A stretch of 5,496 nucleotides of DNA from Solobacterium sp. (lineage in GTDB: Bacteria > Bacillota_I > Bacilli_A > Erysipelotrichales > Erysipelotrichaceae), in assembly GCA_017536845.1 (NCBI GenBank), contig JAFWCP010000069.1, forward strand, positions 1 through 5,496, read 5' to 3'. Below are positions 1-5,285 of the stretch, piece by piece. Every line of letters starts with the position of its first letter. Within the stretch, counting starts at the first letter, position 1. Position numbers and translations under genes: made by a program. The notes beneath the pieces are model-generated. The model saw only the letters and a list, made by a program, of their open reading frames with translations, was not told the origin of the DNA and searched no databases.

Positions 1-22
1 GCGTACGGCTCATGATCACAGA

Positions 23-454
23 TCAGATTTCAGCAATGTCTTCCTGTGTGAGAATCCTGATTCCCTTGCCGACCAGCTTTCTTTCGGAAGCCTTGGTATC
101 GGAGGTGCGGAAGATCATGCAGGCATGGCCTGTCTTTGTGCCAAGGAACGCGTACATATATTCAATGTTGACGGATTCATCGGCGAAATTCTGCAGCAGG
201 CTGTTCAGGCCGCCGGCTTCATCGGGAATTTCCACAGCCAGAACGGAGTTCAGGCTGGCGATGAAGTCCGCGTCCTTGAGAACGTTGACCGCATGCAGGA
301 CATCATCCACAATGAGTCTGGCAATGCCGAAATCCTTTGTTTCGGCAAGCGACAGCGCACGCATATCCACTTTGTTGGCAGCCAGCACCGCTGTCATCTT
401 CTGCAGCGTGCCGGGTTTGTTTTCCAGAAATACGGAAATCTGTTTGATGCTCAT
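23..454 (-). CDS. Tandem ACT-domain amino-acid-binding protein, last gene of the ior operon
   Basis: This 143-residue soluble protein is made almost entirely of two ACT domains, roughly residues 5-70 and 71-140. The first has the typical opening strand and turn (ISVFLENKPGTLQKM, with Gly15 at the ligand-binding turn); the second repeats the pattern (VLAVEIPDEAGGLNSLL). There is no catalytic domain, so it is probably a small-molecule sensor. Stand-alone double-ACT proteins of this kind are often encoded beside indolepyruvate oxidoreductase and phenylacetate-CoA ligase genes. I infer that it binds an aromatic amino acid or aryl acid and modulates the enzymes encoded upstream; the ligand is not visible in the sequence. 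The ATG at 454 was chosen because AGGAG lies 6 nt before it and it starts exactly at the ACT fold. A longer open frame to 616 only runs inside paaK. The stop is TGA at 23-25, and 16 nt separate the gene from paaK. The 22 nt left in the window show no terminator. Confidence 0.9.
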   Translation of the reverse strand: MSIKQISVFLENKPGTLQKMTAVLAANKVDMRALSLAETKDFGIARLIVDDVLHAVNVLKDADFIASLNSVLAVEIPDEAGGLNSLLQNFADESVNIEYMYAFLGTKTGHACMIFRTSDTKASERKLVGKGIRILTQEDIAEI

Positions 455-470
455 GGTTCTCTCCTGATCT

Positions 471-1772
471 TTAAATCTTTCTCTTATCAATGACGCGAAC
501 AGCCTTGCCTTCGCTTCTTGTGATGGACTTCGGCGCGACGAGGGTGACCTTGGCACGGATGCCAAGCATCGACTTGAGCGCTTCAGTGAGTTTCTTCTGG
601 CGGTCTTCGATTTCACCGATGTTGTCAGTGAACATATCCTGGGTCATCTCGACCTGGACTTCGAAGGTATCGGTGTTGTTCTTGCGGTCGACGATGATCA
701 GATAGTTGGCCGCATAGCCCTGGTTAAGCAGGACGGTTTCGATCTGGCTCGGGAAGACGTTGACGCCCCTGATGATGAGCATATCATCGCTTCTGCCCTT
801 CGGCTTGGTCATGCGGACATGGGTTCTGCCGCAGGAGCACTTTTCCCTTGTCAGTGTGCAGATATCTCTAGTCCTGTATCTTAACAGAGGAAAGGCTTCT
901 TTGTCCAGTGAGGTGAAGACCAGCTCGCCCTGGGTCCCTTCGGGCAGGACTTCCAGGGTTTCGGGATCGATGATCTCGGCATAGAAGTGGTCTTCGTTGA
1001 TATGCATGCCCTGCTGGGCCGAGCATTCGAAGGAGACGCCCGGGCCGGACAGTTCGGTTAAGCCGTAAATATCATACGCCTTGATGCCAAGGGTGTTCTG
1101 GATGTCCTGGCGCATTTCCTCCGACCACGCTTCGGCACCGAAGATGCCGGCTTTCAGCGGGATGTCATCGGGGCCGTAGCCCATTTCCTTCATCCTCTCG
1201 CCAAGGTAGGCGGCATAGCTGGGCGTGCAGCAGAGAATCGTTGCGTTGAGATCCATGATGAACATAATCTGCCTGTCCGTATTGCCTGAGCTTGTCGGAA
1301 TGGTCAGACAGCCGACCTTGTGCGAACCGCCGTTGAGGCCGGGGCCGCCGGTGAACAGGCCGTAGCCGTAGGAAACCTGGCAGACATCCTCATTGGTGCC
1401 GCCGGCTGCCGTAATGGCACGGGCGCAGCACTCTTCCCAGAGGTCGATGTCATGCTGGGTGTAGAAGGCAACGACACGCTTGCCGGTGGTGCCGGACGTC
1501 GACTGGATACGGACGCAGTTCTTCAGGTCTGTGCCGAGCAGGCCGTAAGGATATGCTTCCCGCAGATCGTGCTTGGTCAGAAAAGGGAGCTTGTAAATGT
1601 CATCAATAGTCTTGATGTCATCCGGGGTAAGGCCCTTTTCTTCCATCTTCTTCCTGTAATACGGAACATTGTCCCATACGTGCCTGACCTGCTTCACAAG
1701 CTTTTCGTTCTGGATTTCGGTCAGCTTTTCACGCGAGGCGCATTCGATCTCTTCCTGATAATACCTTTCCAT
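471..1772 (-). CDS. paaK: Phenylacetate-CoA ligase (AMP-forming), arylacetate-CoA ligase
   Basis: This cytosolic enzyme of the adenylate-forming superfamily catalyses arylacetate + ATP + CoA to arylacetyl-CoA + AMP + PPi. Its 433 residues match the usual length of PaaK. Visible motifs in order are the ATP-binding loop STSGTTGK (91-98), YGLTE (236-240), RYRTRD (298-303), the hinge and C-terminal signature GRSDDMLIIRGVNVFPSQIE (326-345) and SITRSEGKAVRV near the end, with Lys423 in the position of the catalytic lysine. CSCGR (312-316) is the short Cys-containing turn common in this family. It sits between iorB (30-nt gap) and the ACT gene (16-nt gap). The likely substrates are therefore phenylacetate, indoleacetate or hydroxyphenylacetate linked to IorAB, not the aerobic Paa ring-cleavage pathway, none of whose genes are seen here. 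The start ATG has AGGAGG 10 nt upstream. Substrate preference and direction of flux are inferred. Confidence 0.95.
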   Translation of the reverse strand: MERYYQEEIECASREKLTEIQNEKLVKQVRHVWDNVPYYRKKMEEKGLTPDDIKTIDDIYKLPFLTKHDLREAYPYGLLGTDLKNCVRIQSTSGTTGKRVVAFYTQHDIDLWEECCARAITAAGGTNEDVCQVSYGYGLFTGGPGLNGGSHKVGCLTIPTSSGNTDRQIMFIMDLNATILCCTPSYAAYLGERMKEMGYGPDDIPLKAGIFGAEAWSEEMRQDIQNTLGIKAYDIYGLTELSGPGVSFECSAQQGMHINEDHFYAEIIDPETLEVLPEGTQGELVFTSLDKEAFPLLRYRTRDICTLTREKCSCGRTHVRMTKPKGRSDDMLIIRGVNVFPSQIETVLLNQGYAANYLIIVDRKNNTDTFEVQVEMTQDMFTDNIGEIEDRQKKLTEALKSMLGIRAKVTLVAPKSITRSEGKAVRVIDKRKI

Positions 1773-1802
1773 TTTGTTCTATCCTCCTGATGTAATGGAA
1801 CG

Positions 1803-2375
1803 TCAGGCATTCTTGCCAAGCATGAATGCCTTCTTGTTGATGTCGAGGAATTTTGCCGGGACGTTTGCTTCAAGCGATTTCATCCAGCTTTCTTCATCGA
1901 GATCAAAGTAATGCGACAGCCTCCCCATAAGAACAATGTTGATGGCACGCGGAGAGCCGGCCTCCCTTGCCAGTGTCAGACAGTCGATCGCATCAACCTT
2001 CACCCCTTTTTCCTTCATCTTTTCGATGAGGTTTTCCGGATAGACGGCAGCACCGGTGACAACCGGCATCGGGTCCATCTCCTGGGTGTTGGTGACGATC
2101 ACGCCGTTCTTTTTCAGATACGGCAGCCATCTTGCGGCTTCCAGCACTTCGAATGAAACGATGAAATCCGCTTCCCCCTTATCAATGACCGGCGAATATA
2201 CCTTATCGCCGTATCTGACATATGTAACAACCGAGCCGCCGCGCTGGCTCATGCCGTGCACTTCGGAAACCTTGACGTCATATCCCTTGGATAATAACAG
2301 ATGGCCGAGGAATTTCGACGCAACCAGTGTTCCCTGGCCGCCGACGCCGACAATCATGATGTTCTTTGTCTCCAT
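1803..2375 (-). CDS. iorB: Indolepyruvate:ferredoxin oxidoreductase, beta (gamma-type) subunit
   Basis: This is the smaller subunit (190 residues) of the two-subunit IorAB complex, which converts aryl-pyruvates, CoA and oxidized ferredoxin to aryl-acetyl-CoA, CO2 and reduced ferredoxin. It belongs to the 2-oxoacid oxidoreductase gamma-domain family. The N-terminal strand and glycine loop (GVGGQG, residues 10-15) and the diagnostic EVHGMSQRGG (38-47) are both intact, and the length is normal for IorB. There are no iron-sulfur cysteine motifs, as expected, because the clusters are in IorA. The ATG at 2375 lies only 3 nt after the iorA stop codon, and its Shine-Dalgarno sequence sits inside the last iorA codons, so the two subunits are probably translationally coupled for equal synthesis. 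The stop is TGA at 1803-1805. Other gamma-type 2-oxoacid oxidoreductase subunits share these motifs; the neighbouring fused IorA makes the IOR assignment secure. Confidence 0.95.
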   Translation of the reverse strand: METKNIMIVGVGGQGTLVASKFLGHLLLSKGYDVKVSEVHGMSQRGGSVVTYVRYGDKVYSPVIDKGEADFIVSFEVLEAARWLPYLKKNGVIVTNTQEMDPMPVVTGAAVYPENLIEKMKEKGVKVDAIDCLTLAREAGSPRAINIVLMGRLSHYFDLDEESWMKSLEANVPAKFLDINKKAFMLGKNA

Positions 2376-2378
2376 GTC

Positions 2379-4139
2379 TTATCCCTCCTTTTCTGTCGAT
2401 GTCAGAGCACCGAATTTACACAGCTGGCTGCAGACATCGCAGCCGACGCATAATGTAGCATCCACTCTTGCTTTCTTTTCCTTCATCGAAATGGCCGGGC
2501 AGCCGATGCGCATGCAGGATCTGCAGCCGACGCACTTGTCAGGATCCACCTTCAGCGGTGCCTTATGCTTCACGTATTTCAGCAGGGCGCACGGTCTTCT
2601 GGAAATGATGACCGAAGGCCCTTCGTATGCGAGTTCTTCTTTCAGGACGGTATCAAATTCCGTCAGGTCATACGGATCCGCAACCCTGACGTGTTCAAAG
2701 CCCATTGCCCTGCACAGGGCTTCGAGATCGATCTTGCCGGCGGGGTCACCCTTGATGTTGTAGCCGGTGGTCGGGTTCTGCTGGTGGCCGGTCATGCCGG
2801 TAATCGAGTTGTCGGCGATGATGATCGTCGAATTGGACTGGTTATAGGCAACATTGGCCAGGCCGGTCATGCCGGAGTGCATGAAGGTGGAATCACCGAT
2901 GACGGCAACCGTCTTTCCTTCGCTTTCCTTTCCGAGCATCTTGTTGAAGCCATGGACGGCACCGATGGAGGCGCCCATGCATAATGTCATCTCGATGGCG
3001 GCAAGCGGCGGCACGGCGCCAAGGGTATAGCAGCCGATATCACCCAGTACCGTGCACTTGTTTTTGCTTAAGGTATAGAACATGCCTCTGTGCGGGCAGC
3101 CTGCACACATGACCGGAGGCCTTGCCGGAATCACATCATCCAGCTTCACACCCTCATCGACGTCTTTGCCGAAGGCCTTTGCGACAAGGTTCTGCGAGAA
3201 TTCATATACCATCGGCAGCATGTCCTTGCCATGGACTTCAATGCCTAAGCTGCGGACATGGTTTTCGATGATGGGATCAAGTTCTTCGACGACGACGAGT
3301 TTCCTCACTTTAGCGGCAAAATCCCTGATCAGCTTTTCCGGCAGCGGGTTGGTCATGCCAAGCTTGAGCACAGGCACGGTATCGCCGAAGACTTCCTTTA
3401 CATACTGATAGGATGTCGAATGGGTGATGATGCCGAGTTCATCGGAAGTGCCTTCCTCAACCTTGTTGAGCGGTGAAGTCTCGGCGTATTCGACCAGCTT
3501 TCTGGTTCTTTCCTCGACAACCGGGTGGCGCTTAATGGCGTTGCCGGGCATCATGACATACTTGCCGATATTCTTTTCATACTTCTTAACCGGTACGTTT
3601 CTTTCACCCGGAACGACAACAGACTGGGAGTGCGCAACCCGGGTGCACATCTTGATTAAGACAGGTGTATCAAACTGCTCGGAGAGTTCATAGGCCAGCT
3701 TTGTAAAGGCCATGGATTCGGCCGCATCAGACGGTTCAATCATCGGCACCTTGGCAGCAATGGCATGGTGTCTGCTGTCCTGTTCATTCTGGGATGAATG
3801 CATACCGGCGTCATCTGCAACGCCGATGACCATACCGGCGTTTACGCCTGTATAGCTCATCGTATACAGCGGGTCGGCTGCGACATTCAGACCGACGTGC
3901 TTCATGCCGCAGAAGCTTCTTCTGCCAGCCAGGCAGGCGCCGAAGGCAGCTTCCATGGCCACCTTTTCATTCGGTGCCCATTCACAGTAAATCTCATCAT
4001 ATTTTGCGGCTTCCTCGGTGATCTCCGTACTGGGTGTTCCGGGGTAGCTGGAAATAAAACAGACGCCTGCTTCATATAAGCCGCGGGCAACAGCCTTGTT
4101 GCCGAGCATCAGCTGTCTGTTTTCGTTTTCGTGTTCCAT
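2379..4139 (-). CDS. iorA: Indolepyruvate:ferredoxin oxidoreductase, alpha subunit
   Basis: This is the catalytic, thiamine-diphosphate- and iron-sulfur-containing subunit (586 residues from the ATG), a cytosolic partner of IorB. The domains in order are an N-terminal pyrimidine-binding domain with YPGTPSTE (32-39), a middle transketolase-C-like domain (about 235-325), and a TPP-binding domain with CAGCPHRG (345-352), GDIGCYTLG (366-374) and the diphosphate/Mg motif GDS (415-417) followed by N444. At the C-terminus is a ferredoxin domain with two 4Fe-4S sites: Cys536/539/542/547 (CX2CX2CX4CP) and Cys564/567/570/574 (CX2CX2CX3C). This shortened second motif is known for IorA. All key residues are present and the length is normal. 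It is the first gene of the operon. GTG at 4142 and ATG at 4139 are adjacent in-frame starts. I chose the ATG because the AGGAGG is 8 nt away, against 5 nt for the GTG. The last codons carry the iorB ribosome binding site. Confidence 0.96.
   Translation of the reverse strand: MEHENENRQLMLGNKAVARGLYEAGVCFISSYPGTPSTEITEEAAKYDEIYCEWAPNEKVAMEAAFGACLAGRRSFCGMKHVGLNVAADPLYTMSYTGVNAGMVIGVADDAGMHSSQNEQDSRHHAIAAKVPMIEPSDAAESMAFTKLAYELSEQFDTPVLIKMCTRVAHSQSVVVPGERNVPVKKYEKNIGKYVMMPGNAIKRHPVVEERTRKLVEYAETSPLNKVEEGTSDELGIITHSTSYQYVKEVFGDTVPVLKLGMTNPLPEKLIRDFAAKVRKLVVVEELDPIIENHVRSLGIEVHGKDMLPMVYEFSQNLVAKAFGKDVDEGVKLDDVIPARPPVMCAGCPHRGMFYTLSKNKCTVLGDIGCYTLGAVPPLAAIEMTLCMGASIGAVHGFNKMLGKESEGKTVAVIGDSTFMHSGMTGLANVAYNQSNSTIIIADNSITGMTGHQQNPTTGYNIKGDPAGKIDLEALCRAMGFEHVRVADPYDLTEFDTVLKEELAYEGPSVIISRRPCALLKYVKHKAPLKVDPDKCVGCRSCMRIGCPAISMKEKKARVDATLCVGCDVCSQLCKFGALTSTEKEG
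2384..2390 (-). promoter_or_regulatory. iorB Shine-Dalgarno site embedded in the end of iorA
   Basis: AAGGAGG on the minus strand overlaps the final iorA codons (Glu-Lys-Glu-Gly-stop) and lies 8 nt before the iorB ATG. Ribosomes finishing iorA stop within reach of the iorB start, which suggests translational coupling and balanced subunit synthesis. The motif and spacing are seen directly; the coupling is inferred. Confidence 0.75.
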
Positions 4140-4147
4140 CACAGGAT

Positions 4148-4153
4148 CCTCCT
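4148..4153 (-). promoter_or_regulatory. iorA ribosome binding site, decides ATG over GTG start
   Basis: A perfect AGGAGG on the minus strand is followed by GTG after 5 nt and by ATG after 8 nt, both in the iorA frame. The 8-nt spacing is close to optimal, so the ATG at 4139 is the better start. The alternative adds only one residue. Confidence 0.75.
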
Positions 4154-4164
4154 CATGTTTGAAT

Positions 4165-4193
4165 ATTTTATGAAATCAACACATAAAAATCAA
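4165..4193 (-). promoter_or_regulatory. Probable sigma-A promoter of the ior-paaK-ACT operon
   Basis: On the minus strand, TTGATT (4188-4193, -35) is separated by exactly 17 nt from TAAAAT (4165-4170, -10, five of six consensus bases). A run of six A (4197-4202) lies just upstream of the -35, in the place of an UP element. Transcription would begin near 4158, giving a leader of only about 20 nt that contains the iorA ribosome binding site. This leaves no room for a T-box, riboswitch or attenuator, so any control should act at initiation or through the ACT protein. Confidence 0.65.
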
Positions 4194-4300
4194 TCCTTTT
4201 TTGCTTTAGCGCGTAAAAGTTTCTGAAAAATGTGTGATTATTTACATTATGCCTGAAACTATTTTCATTTTTGTATGGATATGAATGTGAAAACTCTGTA

Positions 4301-4319
4301 ATGTGCTTAATCTGCACAT
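4301..4319. promoter_or_regulatory. Perfect dyad ATGTGC-N7-GCACAT, candidate operator
   Basis: Two perfect 6-bp inverted arms, ATGTGC (4301-4306) and GCACAT (4314-4319), flank a 7-bp TTAATCT centre in the divergent intergenic region. The 19-bp size suits a dimeric DNA-binding protein. It is 47 nt before the plus-strand secreted-protein gene and more than 100 nt upstream of the ior -35, so control of the plus-strand gene is more likely. A weak plus-strand promoter candidate (TTGTAT at 4271 and TGTAAT at 4297, spacer 20) overlaps its left edge; the spacer is too long for me to call it. The regulator is unknown. Confidence 0.4.
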
Positions 4320-4330
4320 CTTACAGTCTC

Positions 4331-4345
4331 ATTCTGCCGCAGAAT
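4331..4345. promoter_or_regulatory. Perfect 15-bp palindrome before the ribosome binding site of the secreted-protein gene
   Basis: ATTCTGC (4331-4337) and GCAGAAT (4339-4345) are perfect inverted arms around a single central base. It ends 6 nt before the GGAGG (4352-4356) of the plus-strand gene starting at 4366. It could be an operator, or in RNA a small hairpin with 6-bp arms and a 3-nt loop next to the ribosome binding site. There is no T-run after it, so it is not a terminator. Its function is inferred from position only. Confidence 0.4.
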
Positions 4346-4365
4346 AGATGTGGAGGCAGATCATT

Positions 4366-4692
4366 ATGAAAACATTCAGAATCCTGATTCTCGTATTTGC
4401 GCTGATGGTAAACTTCGTACGGCCGGTTTACGCATTTCAACAGACTGCCACGCAAGAATTACAAAGTACCACCGCATGCTTTGATCTGTATGAAACTGCA
4501 CCGCAGTCACGAACTGTTTTTGATCCAGCAGGCAATCCGGCAGTTATCACGGTAACAGATATATCAGCCAGCGAAAATGCTGGGCTCAGGGATCTTTCTA
4601 ACGGGATAAAACTAATCACCTATCCTAACAGAGAACTCGTTTTGGCTCCGATTTTCTCAATAGTATCGCACTTTTTAGAGCATCTTAGTTGA
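4366..4692 (+). CDS. Small secreted protein of unknown function, possibly truncated at the C-terminus
   Basis: I do not recognise this 108-residue protein. It starts with a clear signal peptide: basic MKTFR, a hydrophobic core (ILILVFALMVNFV, 6-18) and a likely cleavage after VYA (21-23), which leaves a mature protein of about 85 residues. The mature part contains TVFDPAGNPAVITVTD (50-65), which reads like a beta-hairpin around a D-x-x-G-N turn, and one cysteine (Cys38). The ATG at 4366 was chosen because GGAGG lies 9 nt upstream. An in-frame ATG at 4348 would add MWRQII and place the ribosome binding site inside the gene. The frame ends in a short hydrophobic tail and overlaps the convergent minus-strand gene by 8 nt, so the original 3' end may have been lost. 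It is transcribed divergently from the ior operon and has two dyads upstream. No retention anchor or lipobox is visible. Confidence 0.6.
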   Translation: MKTFRILILVFALMVNFVRPVYAFQQTATQELQSTTACFDLYETAPQSRTVFDPAGNPAVITVTDISASENAGLRDLSNGIKLITYPNRELVLAPIFSIVSHFLEHLS

Positions 4693-5068
4693 TGACGTTG
4701 CTTATATGGTTATACGTTAAGTACATATGAACTCTCTGCGTCAATGTATTGTGGTAATAATCGGATGATTCAGCGTTGACAGTGCTATCCACATAGCTAT
4801 AGTTGCCAGAAATAGTGACAGACTTGTCGTACTGCGTTGCCCATACACTTTCAAGATCAGTGTTATTACCGCTCCTGACGGTCCATGGACTGCTCAATTC
4901 AAACCTGGGATTCTGAGATGTGTATCCTGTACACCTTTGCTTTACCGTCACGCGCTCACCGACGTATGCGGTTGTTGAATGTGTGCTTGTGGCCCAATCT
5001 GCATGCACTGCTGATAACGACACAGAAATCACGCCAGCCACAAATGCTGATTTGATTGTCAGTTTCAT
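4685..5068 (-). CDS. Small secreted protein of unknown function, beta-rich mature region
   Basis: This 127-residue protein has a textbook signal peptide: MKLTIK, a hydrophobic core SAFVAGVISVSLSAV and the cleavage context VHA-D (21-24). The mature part, about 104 residues, is rich in Ser, Thr, Tyr and Asn with alternating hydrophobic residues (for example YDKSVTISGNYSYV, 80-93), which suggests an extracellular beta-sandwich. It has one cysteine (Cys46), so no internal disulfide. I do not recognise the family. No Shine-Dalgarno sequence precedes the ATG at 5068 or the in-frame TTG at 5077, and an in-frame TAA lies six codons upstream of the ATG. The first 113 nt overlap, out of frame, the end of the upstream XRE gene. 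The 3' end overlaps the convergent plus-strand gene by 8 nt. Translation may depend on the upstream gene, or the two may be products of a frameshift; the signal peptide argues that this frame is real. Confidence 0.6.
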   Translation of the reverse strand: MKLTIKSAFVAGVISVSLSAVHADWATSTHSTTAYVGERVTVKQRCTGYTSQNPRFELSSPWTVRSGNNTDLESVWATQYDKSVTISGNYSYVDSTVNAESSDYYHNTLTQRVHMYLTYNHISNVIN

Positions 5069-5252
5069 ATAGGTCAAGCAGGTTTAACAGATCGAATACT
5101 CTGATTTCCAACGCTCCGGTTTCCCACTTTGAGATAATAGATCTGTCAACTTTTATGCGGCGGGCAACATAATCCTGCGTCATACCGCATTTTTCGCGGT
5201 ACATTTTCATCTTGCGTTCTAATCTGACATAGAATACTTTTTTATCTCTCAT
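4956..5252 (-). CDS. XRE/Cro-CI-family helix-turn-helix transcriptional regulator
   Basis: This 98-residue DNA-binding protein has a complete N-terminal XRE helix-turn-helix: first helix RLERKMKMYREKCG (10-23), TQDYVARRI (25-33), recognition helix around VDRSIISKWETG (35-46), and closing helices LEIRVFDLLNLLDLYE (48-63). The tail after residue 63 is unusual for the family (Cys- and Arg-rich, about 35 residues), and the same DNA encodes the signal peptide of the secreted protein in another frame, so this tail may be accidental. The ATG at 5252 was chosen because GGAG (5259-5262) lies 6 nt upstream; the ATG at 5276 has no ribosome binding site. The gene is on the same strand as the secreted protein that follows, and 33 nt after the end of the partial frame upstream. 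Its likely role is local regulation, possibly including the secreted-protein genes; the target is unknown. Confidence 0.75.
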   Translation of the reverse strand: MRDKKVFYVRLERKMKMYREKCGMTQDYVARRIKVDRSIISKWETGALEIRVFDLLNLLDLYETDNQISICGWRDFCVVISSACRLGHKHTFNNRIRR

Positions 5253-5258
5253 TTTTCG

Positions 5259-5262
5259 CTCC
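5259..5262 (-). promoter_or_regulatory. Ribosome binding site deciding the XRE regulator start
   Basis: GGAG on the minus strand, 6 nt before the ATG at 5252, supports that start over the in-frame ATG at 5276, which has only AT-rich sequence and no purine-rich site before it. The 5276 start would add eight residues (MNLFTERK) ahead of the usual XRE fold. Confidence 0.6.
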
Positions 5263-5285
5263 GTAAACAGATTCATTTTACATGA

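Noticed and set aside
455..616. N-terminal extension of the ACT protein to an ATG at 616
   Set aside because: The extra 54 residues lie wholly inside paaK, are low-complexity Arg/Ser-rich, and precede a start with a good ribosome binding site at 454 that matches the beginning of the ACT fold.
1320..1790. Plus-strand open frame of 156 codons opposite paaK
   Set aside because: It is an antisense shadow of the paaK N-terminal half. The paaK frame has every family motif.
2056..2763. Long plus-strand open frame of 235 codons opposite iorA/iorB
   Set aside because: It spans the junction of two well-supported minus-strand genes with diagnostic motifs. Its translation has no recognisable domain and no ribosome binding site of note; it is an antisense shadow of GC-rich coding DNA.
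4143..4260. T-box, riboswitch or attenuator before iorA
   Set aside because: The predicted transcript leader is only about 20 nt. The weak CTTTT/AAAAG pairing at 4196-4219 lies around and upstream of the -35, so it would not be transcribed with iorA.
4348..4365. Earlier start (MWRQII) for the plus-strand secreted protein
   Set aside because: It has no ribosome binding site and would bury the GGAGG at 4352-4356 within the coding region. The start at 4366 gives a normal signal peptide.
4640..4740. Terminator between the convergent secreted-protein genes
   Set aside because: I found no stable GC-rich hairpin followed by a T-run on either strand; only weak 4-bp pairings such as GCTC/GAGC.
4685..5068. 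Lactococcin-972-type bacteriocin
   Set aside because: The size, signal peptide and Tyr/His/Asn-rich end are loosely similar, but the order of aromatic and Ser-Tyr motifs does not match and no bacteriocin-associated membrane or ABC genes are in the window.
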